Below, one piece after another: positions 1 to 5,518 of a stretch of DNA of 26,642 nucleotides. The stretch lies in assembly GCA_013375385.1 (NCBI GenBank), contig JABXJY010000010.1, positions 1-26,642 on the forward strand, read 5' to 3'. The position numbers and the translations under genes were made by a program. The notes beneath the pieces were generated by a model that saw only the letters and a list, made by a program, of their open reading frames with translations, did no database searches and was not told where the DNA came from. Numbering within the stretch: position 1 is the stretch's first letter; each line of letters begins with the position of its first letter. The DNA comes from Desulfobacterales bacterium (lineage in GTDB: Bacteria; Desulfobacterota; DSM-4660; Desulfatiglandales; B25-G16).

Positions 1-102
1 TATTCTATCCACGAATTCTATTCGTCTGGGTACGCTGGCACTATCAGACAAAGTAACGATGGAGCGTTGCAACCTTTAGGTTTGGTTTGACTGGGCCACT
101 TC

Positions 103-207
103 TCATAGAAAATCGGCAAAGGCCAATAACGACCGCTGCACGAGACGATCCAAGTCAGATGCCTCCCCACGAATACGCTCGACAAGTTCCTCATAGAGCT
201 TGTTCAT
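103..207 (-). pseudogene. Truncated HEPN (HepT-like) toxin remnant, N-terminal 34 codons
   Basis: The frame opens MNKLYEELVERIRGEASDLD and stops at TGA after 34 codons. That opening resembles the start of HEPN-type ribonuclease toxins that pair with MNT nucleotidyltransferases; the family usually runs well over 100 residues and carries a later RxxxxH active site, which is absent here. The ATG overlaps the stop of the upstream MNT gene in an ATGA tetranucleotide, the coupling expected of such a pair. None of the sequence between the stop and the window edge continues the HEPN fold in any frame I checked, so this looks like a deletion or replacement rather than a single frameshift. The family call rests on a short stretch plus context. 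Confidence 0.5.
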
Positions 208-590
208 AGCTCCACTCCATAACGTTCAATGGCTCGCTTGAGAGACTCCCCTCCCGTCTCAATTTCAATCAAGTCCACCGGATGATCGCCGAGCATCTCT
301 TCGGCCAGTCTCCACGCCTGCCAGTAATCTTCGCTGGCCGGCCCCTCAATGGCCAGATCCACGTCGGAGTCGCGCACAAACCACGATGCATGAGCAAGCG
401 ACCCAAATAGTACCACTCGTCGGGCAGCGAAACGACTCTTCAGCATTGCTGCCGCTTGTCGAATGCGAGCCAATAACTGCTTTCGCTCCCACTGTTCCTC
501 TGGAGACACTTGAGGTAGAACTGGCCGGCGAGACAGCGCTGCAATATACGGCACCCAACCTTCACGGGTCAACTCAAGAGCAGTTGCCAT
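204..590 (-). CDS. MNT-type nucleotidyltransferase domain protein (antitoxin-like)
   Basis: This 128-residue protein carries the minimal nucleotidyltransferase signature: VVLFGSLAHASW (Gly63-Ser64) followed by RDSDVDLAI, with metal-binding Asp76 and Asp78. In known HEPN-MNT modules such proteins adenylylate or otherwise neutralise the HEPN ribonuclease; that activity is established for the family and inferred here. I place the start at 590 because an AGGAG lies seven bases upstream; an in-frame ATG at 629 would add 13 residues without a visible ribosome site. About 55 residues precede the catalytic core, a common arrangement in this group. The partner gene directly downstream is reduced to a stub, so the antitoxin appears to have outlived its toxin. 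Confidence 0.8.
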   Translation of the reverse strand: MATALELTREGWVPYIAALSRRPVLPQVSPEEQWERKQLLARIRQAAAMLKSRFAARRVVLFGSLAHASWFVRDSDVDLAIEGPASEDYWQAWRLAEEMLGDHPVDLIEIETGGESLKRAIERYGVEL

Positions 591-760
591 GGCTTTTCTC
601 CTTTTAAAGGACAATGCTGGATAACTCAAAGTAGGTAGTGGGGGACGCTCCCGTTTCCCATTCCCCTAAATCCCACAGCCAATCTCTCCCGATTCAATTC
701 TTTCTGGGCCACCAAGAACAATTCTTAAGCAAGATTCACTATGAATTCAGCATCCTTAAA

Positions 761-860
761 GAATAGCTCATTGCTTGTAGCTCATAGTCTTTAGCTCATT
801 GCTGATAGCCTTTGGCTTATGGTTAATTGAGCAGAGCACGTAGCGCATATCGCATAGTGA
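761..860. repeat. Degenerate AGCTCAT/AGCGCAT short tandem repeats (family A, array 1)
   Basis: An intergenic run of loosely repeated 7-9-base units such as AGCTCATTG, AGCTCATAG, AGCTCATTGCTGATAG and AGCGCATATCGCATAG. Units vary in length and base, so this is a decayed microsatellite-like tract and not a CRISPR array. Similar tracts occur near 1263-1380, 4444-4513, 5003-5047 and 6219-6247, always between genes. Confidence 0.6.
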
Positions 861-1235
861 TTAGGGAGGAGGAGAGAGAATCACCTCGATAACATCTCGT
901 TTCTCAGGTCTTGCATCACCCGTATAGAACAGCAACCCCCTGCCAAAGCAATGGGCCAAACGACAGAGAATGCCCCTGTACTCTTTATGATTGATAATAA
1001 ATGTCACTTCCGTTCCACCGTAGGCCTTGAGCCATCTAGAAAGAGTTTCCCTATCCGCATCGATGGCGTGATGAAGTAGTATGTAGCGAATCCCGCTGAG
1101 CTGGCTGGAAGAAGAGTCAAAAAGCTCAGATACTTCCATCACCTCGCAAGGGAGCTTTATTTTCTCTAAAGGGAAGGCAGGTGATGCAATCCACAATAAG
1201 GATAGACACAAACATATCACGCTCTTCCTTACCAT
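861..1235 (-). CDS. Small exported hypothetical protein
   Basis: This is a 124-residue protein of unrecognised family. Residues 1-22 look like a Sec signal peptide: Met-Val-Arg-Lys-Ser, a hydrophobic stretch ICLCLSLLWI, then a probable cleavage near ASPAFP. The mature part is about 100 residues with three cysteines and a mixed polar/hydrophobic pattern; no catalytic motif is visible. It ends in a Pro-rich tail. GAGG lies ten bases before the ATG, giving a usable ribosome site. It is flanked on both sides by degenerate repeats and is probably a single-gene unit. Export is inferred from the signal alone and the function is unknown. Confidence 0.6.
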   Translation of the reverse strand: MVRKSVICLCLSLLWIASPAFPLEKIKLPCEVMEVSELFDSSSSQLSGIRYILLHHAIDADRETLSRWLKAYGGTEVTFIINHKEYRGILCRLAHCFGRGLLFYTGDARPEKRDVIEVILSPPP

Positions 1236-1262
1236 AATATGCTTTCCTCACATGTTTGTATT

Positions 1263-1380
1263 GAGCTGATAGCTCATAGCTCGTAGCGCTTCTCAAGTAA
1301 AGGCGCATGGGGCCAAGCGCATAGCGGAAAGCCCAAGGGGCCTAGGGCTTAGTGCATAGGGTAAAGAGCATAGCGCTAAA
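1263..1380. repeat. Degenerate AGCTCAT/AGCGCATAG tandem repeats (family A, array 2)
   Basis: The tract reads GAGCTGATAGCTCATAGC at its left end and drifts into GCGCATGGGG, AGCGCATAGCGG, TTAGTGCATAGGG and GAGCATAGCGC at its right. It also holds the inverted pair AAGCCC and GGGCTT around 1329-1350. It fills most of the gap between the exported protein gene and the ComEA-like gene. Confidence 0.6.
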
Positions 1381-1462
1381 AGGGCTCGGAGGCGACTTAC
1401 ACTAATTCTGAGCCCGCTGGCTTTAGAATGGATGTGACCATGTACCAAGGAGTAATCTGGGA

Positions 1463-2002
1463 TTATCGGACCCTGATGTAGTACCTGATGCCAGCAAATA
1501 TAGCTGGCCCAATACCTTCGACCTTCTTGATGTCATCGACGCTCTGAAAAGGGCCCTGGTTCTCTCTAAACCTGTATATCCTGACTGCAGTAACAGGGCC
1601 GACATTGGGCAGTCTGACCAGATCTTTTAAGCTGGCAGCGTTAATATCGATAGGCTCTCTTATTCCCTCTCTTGATTGTTTAAGCGTGAACCTGTAGTAG
1701 TGCTCCTCAAGCTTCCTCCTTGCAGTCTCTTTTCTCTCAGGCTCTATCCATGTTTCATCGGCAAATGTACCGAGACAATAGATTAACTGCTCTATATCAA
1801 TAGTGCCATCTATATCCCTATATGCAAGGTGTCGCACCTTTCTTCCGTCTTTATCAATTTCTATCAAGGCAAATGAGGAATCAGGCAAGGATTTAACTCT
1901 AATACCTGACCATCCCTGAGAGTGTGTTTGATAAGGGGAGAAAAAGACAAAAACCAATATACAAATAATAGCTGCGATCCATGCCCATATATACTTGATC
2001 AT
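1463..2002 (-). CDS. Membrane-anchored ComEA-like helix-hairpin-helix protein
   Basis: This 179-residue protein has an N-terminal membrane segment (about residues 5-22), a polar region of about 95 residues, and a C-terminal tandem helix-hairpin-helix module at about 118-175. The HhH signature is clear: PIDINAASLKDLVRLPNVG, then FQSVDDIKKVEGIGP. In ComEA of naturally competent bacteria this module binds incoming double-stranded DNA outside the inner membrane. The middle domain is longer than in minimal ComEA proteins, is rich in charged residues, and I do not recognise it. AGAGG lies five bases before the ATG. No other competence gene is next to it, so a role in DNA uptake is an inference; a general DNA-binding role is equally possible. 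Confidence 0.8.
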   Translation of the reverse strand: MIKYIWAWIAAIICILVFVFFSPYQTHSQGWSGIRVKSLPDSSFALIEIDKDGRKVRHLAYRDIDGTIDIEQLIYCLGTFADETWIEPERKETARRKLEEHYYRFTLKQSREGIREPIDINAASLKDLVRLPNVGPVTAVRIYRFRENQGPFQSVDDIKKVEGIGPAIFAGIRYYIRVR

Positions 2003-2107
2003 AGATGCCTCTTAATTAACAATTGAAAGGGTATTCTAGAGTCATCCTGTCCATTTTGCCTCTCAGGCACTGAGAAGAAGTTCGCCAGATCTCTCATGCA
2101 GGTTCAA

Positions 2108-3424
2108 TCAAATGTTTGTGCCTCGCCCAACCCCACTATATTTGAATCCTAATTCGGCCATCCTTTCAGGCTCGTATATATTCCTTAAGTCCAGGATTAC
2201 TGGCGTTGAGAGATTCTTCTTGAGCTTCTTAAGGTCAAGGTTTCTAAACTCATTCCACTCGGTAAGAAAAACAAGGGCATCTGCCCCTTTTGCTACCTCA
2301 TAGGCGCTGTTGCAATAGGACACTTTTTCATCCCTTACTACCTTTTTAAACTCATCCATTCCTGCTGGATCATAGGCCTTTATCGTTGCCCCCTTATTCA
2401 ATAGAGTCTGGGCGATATCAAGGGCTGGCGATTCCCTCACATCACTTGTATTAGGTTTAAAGGTGAGGCCTAAAATACCAACTATCTTTCCTTCTAGAGG
2501 ACCAAGGGCATCTTCTATTTTAGTGATCATTCTCTTCCGCTGATCCCGGTTTACTTGAATAACTGCCTCAACTATTCTTACAGGTCTTTCAAGGCTCCTT
2601 CCCAGATGGGCAAAGGCAAGCGTGTCCTTATGGAAACAGGAGCCACCATAACCTGGCCCGGGGTGCAAGAATTTTGGGCCTATCCTCCCGTCCAAACCCA
2701 TGGCCCTGGCCACATGATGCACATCTGCGCCAACCTCCTCACAGATATTAGCCACCTCGTTTATGAACGATATCTTTGTTGCCAGAAATGAATTGGAGGC
2801 ATACTTGATCAATTCGGCAGTCTCCAGATTTGTCAAAACAAAAGGGCTCTCGATCAAGTAGAGAGCCCTGTAAACATCCTTTACAATTGCCAAAGCCCGC
2901 TGACTGTCAGAGCCCAGAACAACCCTGTCAGGCCTCATGAAGTCCTCGATGGCAGATCCTTCACGTAGAAACTCGGGATTCGATACTACGTCTATCTTAA
3001 CGTCTTTTTTCATATTTGCCTGGAGAACCTCCTTAACCCAACGGTTCGTACCAACCGGAACGGTACTTTTAACGACCAGCACTTTGTAATCATCAATAAT
3101 CTCTGCCAGTCTTTTGGCCACCTCCTCTACCTGAGAAAGATCCGGTTGACCCTGGCTGTTATCCGGTGTGCCCACTGCTATGAAGATGACAAGGGAACGC
3201 TCAACCGCCATTCTTAGATCGGTTGTAAAAGACAGTCTTCCATTCCTTACGTTTTTTGTAACCAACTCTTCCAGTCCAGGTTCGTAAAAGGGTATCTCTC
3301 CCCTATTGAGCCTCTCTATCCTATCGGTGTCTTTATCAACACAAATAACCTGCATGCCAAAATCAGCCAATCCAGCCCCAGAGACCAATCCTACATAGCC
3401 AGTGCCAACCATTGTGATGTTCAT
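2108..3424 (-). CDS. ugd: UDP-glucose 6-dehydrogenase
   Basis: This 438-residue cytoplasmic enzyme oxidises UDP-glucose to UDP-glucuronate in two NAD-dependent steps, supplying acidic sugar for exopolysaccharide or LPS. The N-terminus holds the Rossmann motif MVGTGYVGLVSGAGLA. The central block has STVPVGT and NPEFLREGSAIEDF, and the catalytic cysteine is Cys263 in GPGYGGSCFHKD. The C-terminal NAD/UDP-binding domain includes GLTFKPNTSDVRESP. Length and motifs fit an intact family member. GGGAGG sits seven bases before the ATG. About 430 bases of upstream non-coding DNA separate it from a regulator of the type found at polysaccharide loci, suggesting its own promoter. Confidence 0.97.
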   Translation of the reverse strand: MNITMVGTGYVGLVSGAGLADFGMQVICVDKDTDRIERLNRGEIPFYEPGLEELVTKNVRNGRLSFTTDLRMAVERSLVIFIAVGTPDNSQGQPDLSQVEEVAKRLAEIIDDYKVLVVKSTVPVGTNRWVKEVLQANMKKDVKIDVVSNPEFLREGSAIEDFMRPDRVVLGSDSQRALAIVKDVYRALYLIESPFVLTNLETAELIKYASNSFLATKISFINEVANICEEVGADVHHVARAMGLDGRIGPKFLHPGPGYGGSCFHKDTLAFAHLGRSLERPVRIVEAVIQVNRDQRKRMITKIEDALGPLEGKIVGILGLTFKPNTSDVRESPALDIAQTLLNKGATIKAYDPAGMDEFKKVVRDEKVSYCNSAYEVAKGADALVFLTEWNEFRNLDLKKLKKNLSTPVILDLRNIYEPERMAELGFKYSGVGRGTNI

Positions 3425-3520
3425 GAATTACCTCCCGGGATTTATTCCTTTGGGCCTTAGCATCTGTTAGACAAGATTTAGAGAAACAGCAAATGATTCC
3501 GTCTGCCGAAAGAAAAAACC

Positions 3521-3543
3521 CAGCTCCGCCCCTTCAGTTACAC
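3521..3543. repeat. 23-bp dispersed direct repeat, copy 1
   Basis: The repeat begins CAGCTCCGCCCC and ends AGTTACAC. It matches 5042-5064 at 21 of 23 positions in the same orientation. The two copies bracket the winged-helix regulator gene and the four-helix-bundle pseudogene. Confidence 0.7.
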
Positions 3544-3616
3544 TTTGATTTCACATGTAACTAATTGAAATATATTACTATTTTTCCAAATATAAGATGA
3601 AAATCAAAAAGTGTTG

Positions 3617-3634
3617 ATAGTGCAACCGCACTAT
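3617..3634. promoter_or_regulatory. Palindrome upstream of ugd, possible operator
   Basis: ATAGTGC and GCACTAT form a perfect 7-bp inverted repeat around the tetranucleotide AACC. It lies about 190 bases before the ugd start, in the gap between ugd and a winged-helix regulator gene. It could be an operator or a hairpin in a leader transcript. No T-run follows it, so a terminator is unlikely. Confidence 0.35.
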
Positions 3635-3857
3635 TTCAAGTAGTTCTTTTCCAATGAGAATAGTAGAAAGAAGACAATCATTCTTTTCCTCTCAAATGGC
3701 CAACTTCCTAACACCTCAGAGTATAATGCATAATTTCCATAAAATTGCAAGACCAAATAATTACAGGCAAAATGCTGGTCCCGGATACGACTTATTAAAG
3801 GGGCAACGCATGGAATCTGAGCTTTTCCTACTTTTAAAGCATTGTTGAGTCTGTTTT

Positions 3858-4439
3858 CTACTCAAGCATGATGATTTTTTCACCGGGAATCTTTTTTTGG
3901 AGCAGCTTATTCAAAATAGCTTTCTGTGAGTCTATTGTGGTTATAATGATCCTATCAAATTCGAGGTCTCTCAACTCTGCTATCGATTTAACGGTATAAC
4001 CCAAAAATGTTTCCCCCTCTTTTAGATTGTCGATTACACCGATCAGCCTAATATTGGATGCCTTCAGGGAGATAAAGGCAATCTCAGCCAGATCATTTGC
4101 ACCATAGAAAACCACCTTTCTTACTCCGCTGTTTTCGAGTTCATTCAGTAAATCCTCAAGACTTCTAAGGGATTCCTTATAGAAATGTAAGGAATACTGG
4201 ATGAAATGATAGGTGAGCCGACTCTTCTCCGCAAAACCCTTTGGTGTGAGTATATACCTCACCCGGTTTCTGGGGATGGTGGTGATTTTTAGATATCCCT
4301 TCCTGGCGAGGCGTTTCATAAAGGAGTTTACCAGCCCAAGGGACATATTGAACTTTTTTGCCAGGTCCCGCTGAGTTGGGCTGTGGCTATCGCCTATTTC
4401 TTCAAGGAATTGAAGGGATCTAATGTCTTGCGGGTCCAT
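3858..4439 (-). CDS. Winged-helix (MarR/EPS-associated type) regulator with C-terminal nucleotide-binding-like domain
   Basis: This is a 193-residue two-part protein. Residues about 1-75 form a winged helix: QRDLAKKFNMSLGLVNSFMK is the helix-turn-helix, followed by a wing with ITTIPRNRVRYILTPKGF. After a helical linker, residues about 105-193 look like a Rossmann-type fold: VRKVVFYGANDLAEIAFISL, then IRLIGVIDN, then FDRIIITTID. The N-terminal part resembles EPS-associated MarR-family regulators found beside polysaccharide clusters; the C-terminal part resembles the nucleotide-sugar or CoA-binding-like folds of sugar-modifying proteins. Location upstream of ugd supports a polysaccharide link. 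A degenerate repeat tract ends directly at its start codon and no clear ribosome site is visible, so native 5' sequence may have been displaced. Confidence 0.75.
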   Translation of the reverse strand: MDPQDIRSLQFLEEIGDSHSPTQRDLAKKFNMSLGLVNSFMKRLARKGYLKITTIPRNRVRYILTPKGFAEKSRLTYHFIQYSLHFYKESLRSLEDLLNELENSGVRKVVFYGANDLAEIAFISLKASNIRLIGVIDNLKEGETFLGYTVKSIAELRDLEFDRIIITTIDSQKAILNKLLQKKIPGEKIIMLE

Positions 4440-4443
4440 CCTG

Positions 4444-4513
4444 ATGAGCAGAGCGCATGGGGCTAAGAGTATACAGAATAGCTCACAGCTCTTAGCTCAC
4501 AGCTGATAGGGAA
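4444..4513. repeat. Degenerate AGCTCACAG/GCGCATGG tandem repeats (family A, array 3)
   Basis: Units such as GAGCGCATGGGGCTAAGAG, AATAGCTCACAGCTCTTAG and CTCACAGCTGATAG abut the start codon of the regulator on one side and the four-helix-bundle pseudogene on the other. Confidence 0.6.
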
Positions 4514-4525
4514 TTGCCTGGGACT

Positions 4526-4989
4526 TTATTTCGGGCCACGAATGGAACTTATCAGTCCAGAGAGCATTTTGTTGATCTCTTGGGCTTCGGAGTACAGCGT
4601 ATCGTAGGCGGTCTGCCCTAGCCAATTCTTTTTCTTAAATATTTGTAGCATTGTGACGGTTTCGTAAAGAGATCCTCTGGCAATATACAAAAACTGCTTG
4701 AACTCTTTTTTAGAAAAACGGCCCTCCCCCTCTTACCCTGTTAAATACCGCATAGCATGCCCTGATCGAATTATTACAAATATGCTCATTGAGTGTGTCT
4801 TAGAATAATACTCCAATATCATTTAACAGGGCGGGTATTTAGAGCCACAGATGTGCATGATGATTCCAATTGTTCAATGAGCCTATAGTGCTTTCTTGGT
4901 GTATCCATTTCATCAATTACTCCAATCACTGTAACTGAAAAATCCAGGGCCCTTTGGTAGACTTTCAGATTTTCAAATGCAAACGCTAT
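4526..4989 (-). pseudogene. Four-helix-bundle (23S rRNA-intervening-sequence / S23-type) protein, disrupted
   Basis: Two minus-strand fragments together give one familiar small protein. The upstream fragment (4989-4819) reads FENLKVYQRALDFSVTVIG and ends SSCTSVALN before running into TGA. The downstream fragment (about 4728-4526) resumes with EGEGRFSKKEFKQFLYIARG and ends at TAA. Between them lies a 96-bp element bounded by inverted repeats. Joined, the pieces make about 118 residues, the usual length of the four-helix-bundle proteins first found inside 23S rRNA intervening sequences. The first codon is ATA where an ATG would be expected after a good GGAGGG, so the start may also be lost. The function of the family is unknown; this copy cannot make the normal protein. 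Confidence 0.8.
4736..4831. mobile_element. 96-bp MITE-like element with 11-bp terminal inverted repeats
   Basis: CCCTGTTAAAT at 4736-4746 and ATTTAACAGGG at 4821-4831 are perfect inverted repeats. The element is AT-rich and non-coding, and it sits exactly where the four-helix-bundle reading frame is broken. Internally, ATTGAGT and ACTCCAAT form a further imperfect inverted pair. No transposase is present, as expected for a miniature element mobilised in trans. I could not define a clean target-site duplication; a TA flanks each side loosely. Confidence 0.65.
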
Positions 4990-5002
4990 CTCTCCCTCCT
5001 TT

Positions 5003-5047
5003 CAGCTATGAGCTACCGGCTATGAGCTGTCTCTCAAGAGACAGCTC
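5003..5047. repeat. AGCTATGAG tandem repeat ending in a perfect hairpin (family A, array 4)
   Basis: CAGCTATGAGCTACCGG and CTATGAGCTG are tandem units. The tract then forms GAGCTGTCTCT-CA-AGAGACAGCTC (5024-5047), an 11-bp perfect inverted repeat with a 2-base loop. There is no T-run on either side, so it is not an obvious intrinsic terminator. Confidence 0.6.
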
Positions 5048-5064
5048 CGCCCCCTAAGTTACAC
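5042..5064. repeat. 23-bp dispersed direct repeat, copy 2
   Basis: Begins CAGCTCCGCCCC and ends AAGTTACAC; 21 of 23 positions match the copy at 3521-3543. Its first bases are shared with the right arm of the adjoining hairpin. Confidence 0.7.
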
Positions 5065-5127
5065 CTCAGAATGGGTATAGGACATTGATATTAAAGGATT
5101 TTTTGATAATTCTAGTGAAATGAACCA

Positions 5128-5147
5128 CCCTGCAGCAAGCTGCGGGG
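5128..5147. repeat. REP-like hairpin
   Basis: CCCTGCAGC and GCTGCGGGG pair over nine positions (one G-T) around AA. The outer inverted pair at 5085-5092 and 5153-5160 makes a nested structure. Shape and GC-rich stem resemble repetitive extragenic palindromes, which are usually moved by REP-associated transposases; no such transposase is in the window. Confidence 0.5.
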
Positions 5148-5193
5148 TATCCAATATCAACGCCGCCTCCTGTGATGGGAAGGGGATAAAGGG

Positions 5194-5221
5194 GAGGGTG
5201 AACAAACATTTTATCACCCTC
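5194..5221. repeat. GAGGGTGA/TCACCCTC palindrome
   Basis: An 8-bp perfect inverted repeat with a 12-base loop, set in purine-rich then pyrimidine-rich sequence (GGGAAGGGGATAAAGG to the left, CACCTAACCTCCCC to the right). It resembles the widespread CCCTCACC-type intergenic palindromes. Confidence 0.45.
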
Positions 5222-5279
5222 ACCTAACCTCCCCATCAAGGGGGAAGAGCAAGCTACAGGCATTATCAAGTCAAAAAGC

Positions 5280-5315
5280 GTTCAGAATATGAACATATTT
5301 TTTGATGCCTGTCAA
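5280..5315 (-). promoter_or_regulatory. Promoter with overlapping palindromic operator, no intact gene downstream
   Basis: On the minus strand, TTGACA (5315-5310) and TCATAT (5292-5287) are 17 bases apart. The palindrome GTTCATATTCTGAAC (5294-5280) covers the -10 site, an arrangement typical of small autoregulated helix-turn-helix or antitoxin genes. Only palindromic repeats and no coherent gene follow, so the regulated gene seems to be lost. Confidence 0.4.
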
Positions 5316-5335
5316 GCAAAAAAAATGAGCACTGT

Positions 5336-5518
5336 TCAAGGTTGGCGGCAGATTGCAGACAGCTCTCTTGCTGTAAGCCATGTACCTCTACTCTTTATAA
5401 ATGTTGAAAGATCAAGCAGGTGATACTGATCGCTATTTGCAGGACAGCTCGACAGGAGGATCAGGGAGAAAATGGGAAGGACAACCTTGAGTGGTGTTCT
5501 AAGGCATGAGAAACTCAC
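5336..5518 (-). CDS. Possible truncated lipoprotein ORF after hisB (doubtful)
   Basis: A 60-residue frame starts at a GTG whose first base is the last base of the hisB stop codon. It begins with a plausible lipoprotein signal: a basic start, hydrophobic VVLPIFSLILL and lipobox LSSC at about residues 22-25. The remaining 35 residues match nothing I know and end at the edge of the repeat-rich region, so the frame could be the 5' remnant of a longer lipoprotein gene. There is no clear ribosome site, and the signal-like stretch could be chance. Low confidence. Confidence 0.3.
   Translation of the reverse strand: MSFSCLRTPLKVVLPIFSLILLSSCPANSDQYHLLDLSTFIKSRGTWLTARELSAICRQP

Larger units (their letters stand above)
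3425..3857. other. Intergenic region upstream of ugd, with candidate regulatory signals
   Basis: There is no convincing gene in this 433-base, AT-rich gap. It holds a 23-bp repeat at 3521-3543 shared with 5042-5064, a 7-bp inverted pair AGTTACA and TGTAACT just beyond it, and a hairpin-forming palindrome at 3617-3634. On the minus strand a weak promoter candidate is present: TTGCAA (3750-3745) and TATACT (3725-3720), but with a long 19-base spacer. A 64-codon plus-strand frame inside it lacks a ribosome site and protein-like features. Confidence 0.5.
4990..5335. other. Gene-free repeat-rich interval between the pseudogene and hisB
   Basis: This 346-base stretch stacks short repeats: family A repeat with a perfect hairpin (5003-5047), a 23-bp repeat (5042-5064), an 8-bp inverted pair TTGATATT (5085-5092) and AATATCAA (5153-5160) surrounding a REP-like hairpin (5128-5147), a GA/CT-rich palindrome (5194-5221), and a promoter-like site facing away from hisB (5280-5315). 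No reading frame in it looks real. Confidence 0.6.

Noticed and set aside
761..1380. Possible CRISPR array in the short repeats
   Set aside because: Units are 7-9 bases, degenerate and directly joined with no constant-length spacers, and no cas gene is present.
3654..3848. A 64-codon plus-strand frame in the gap upstream of ugd
   Set aside because: No ribosome site, no family resemblance, and the surrounding gap has palindromes and promoter-like sites instead.
5024..5047. Rho-independent terminator
   Set aside because: The 11-bp hairpin is strong, but there is no T-run on either strand and no gene ends next to it.
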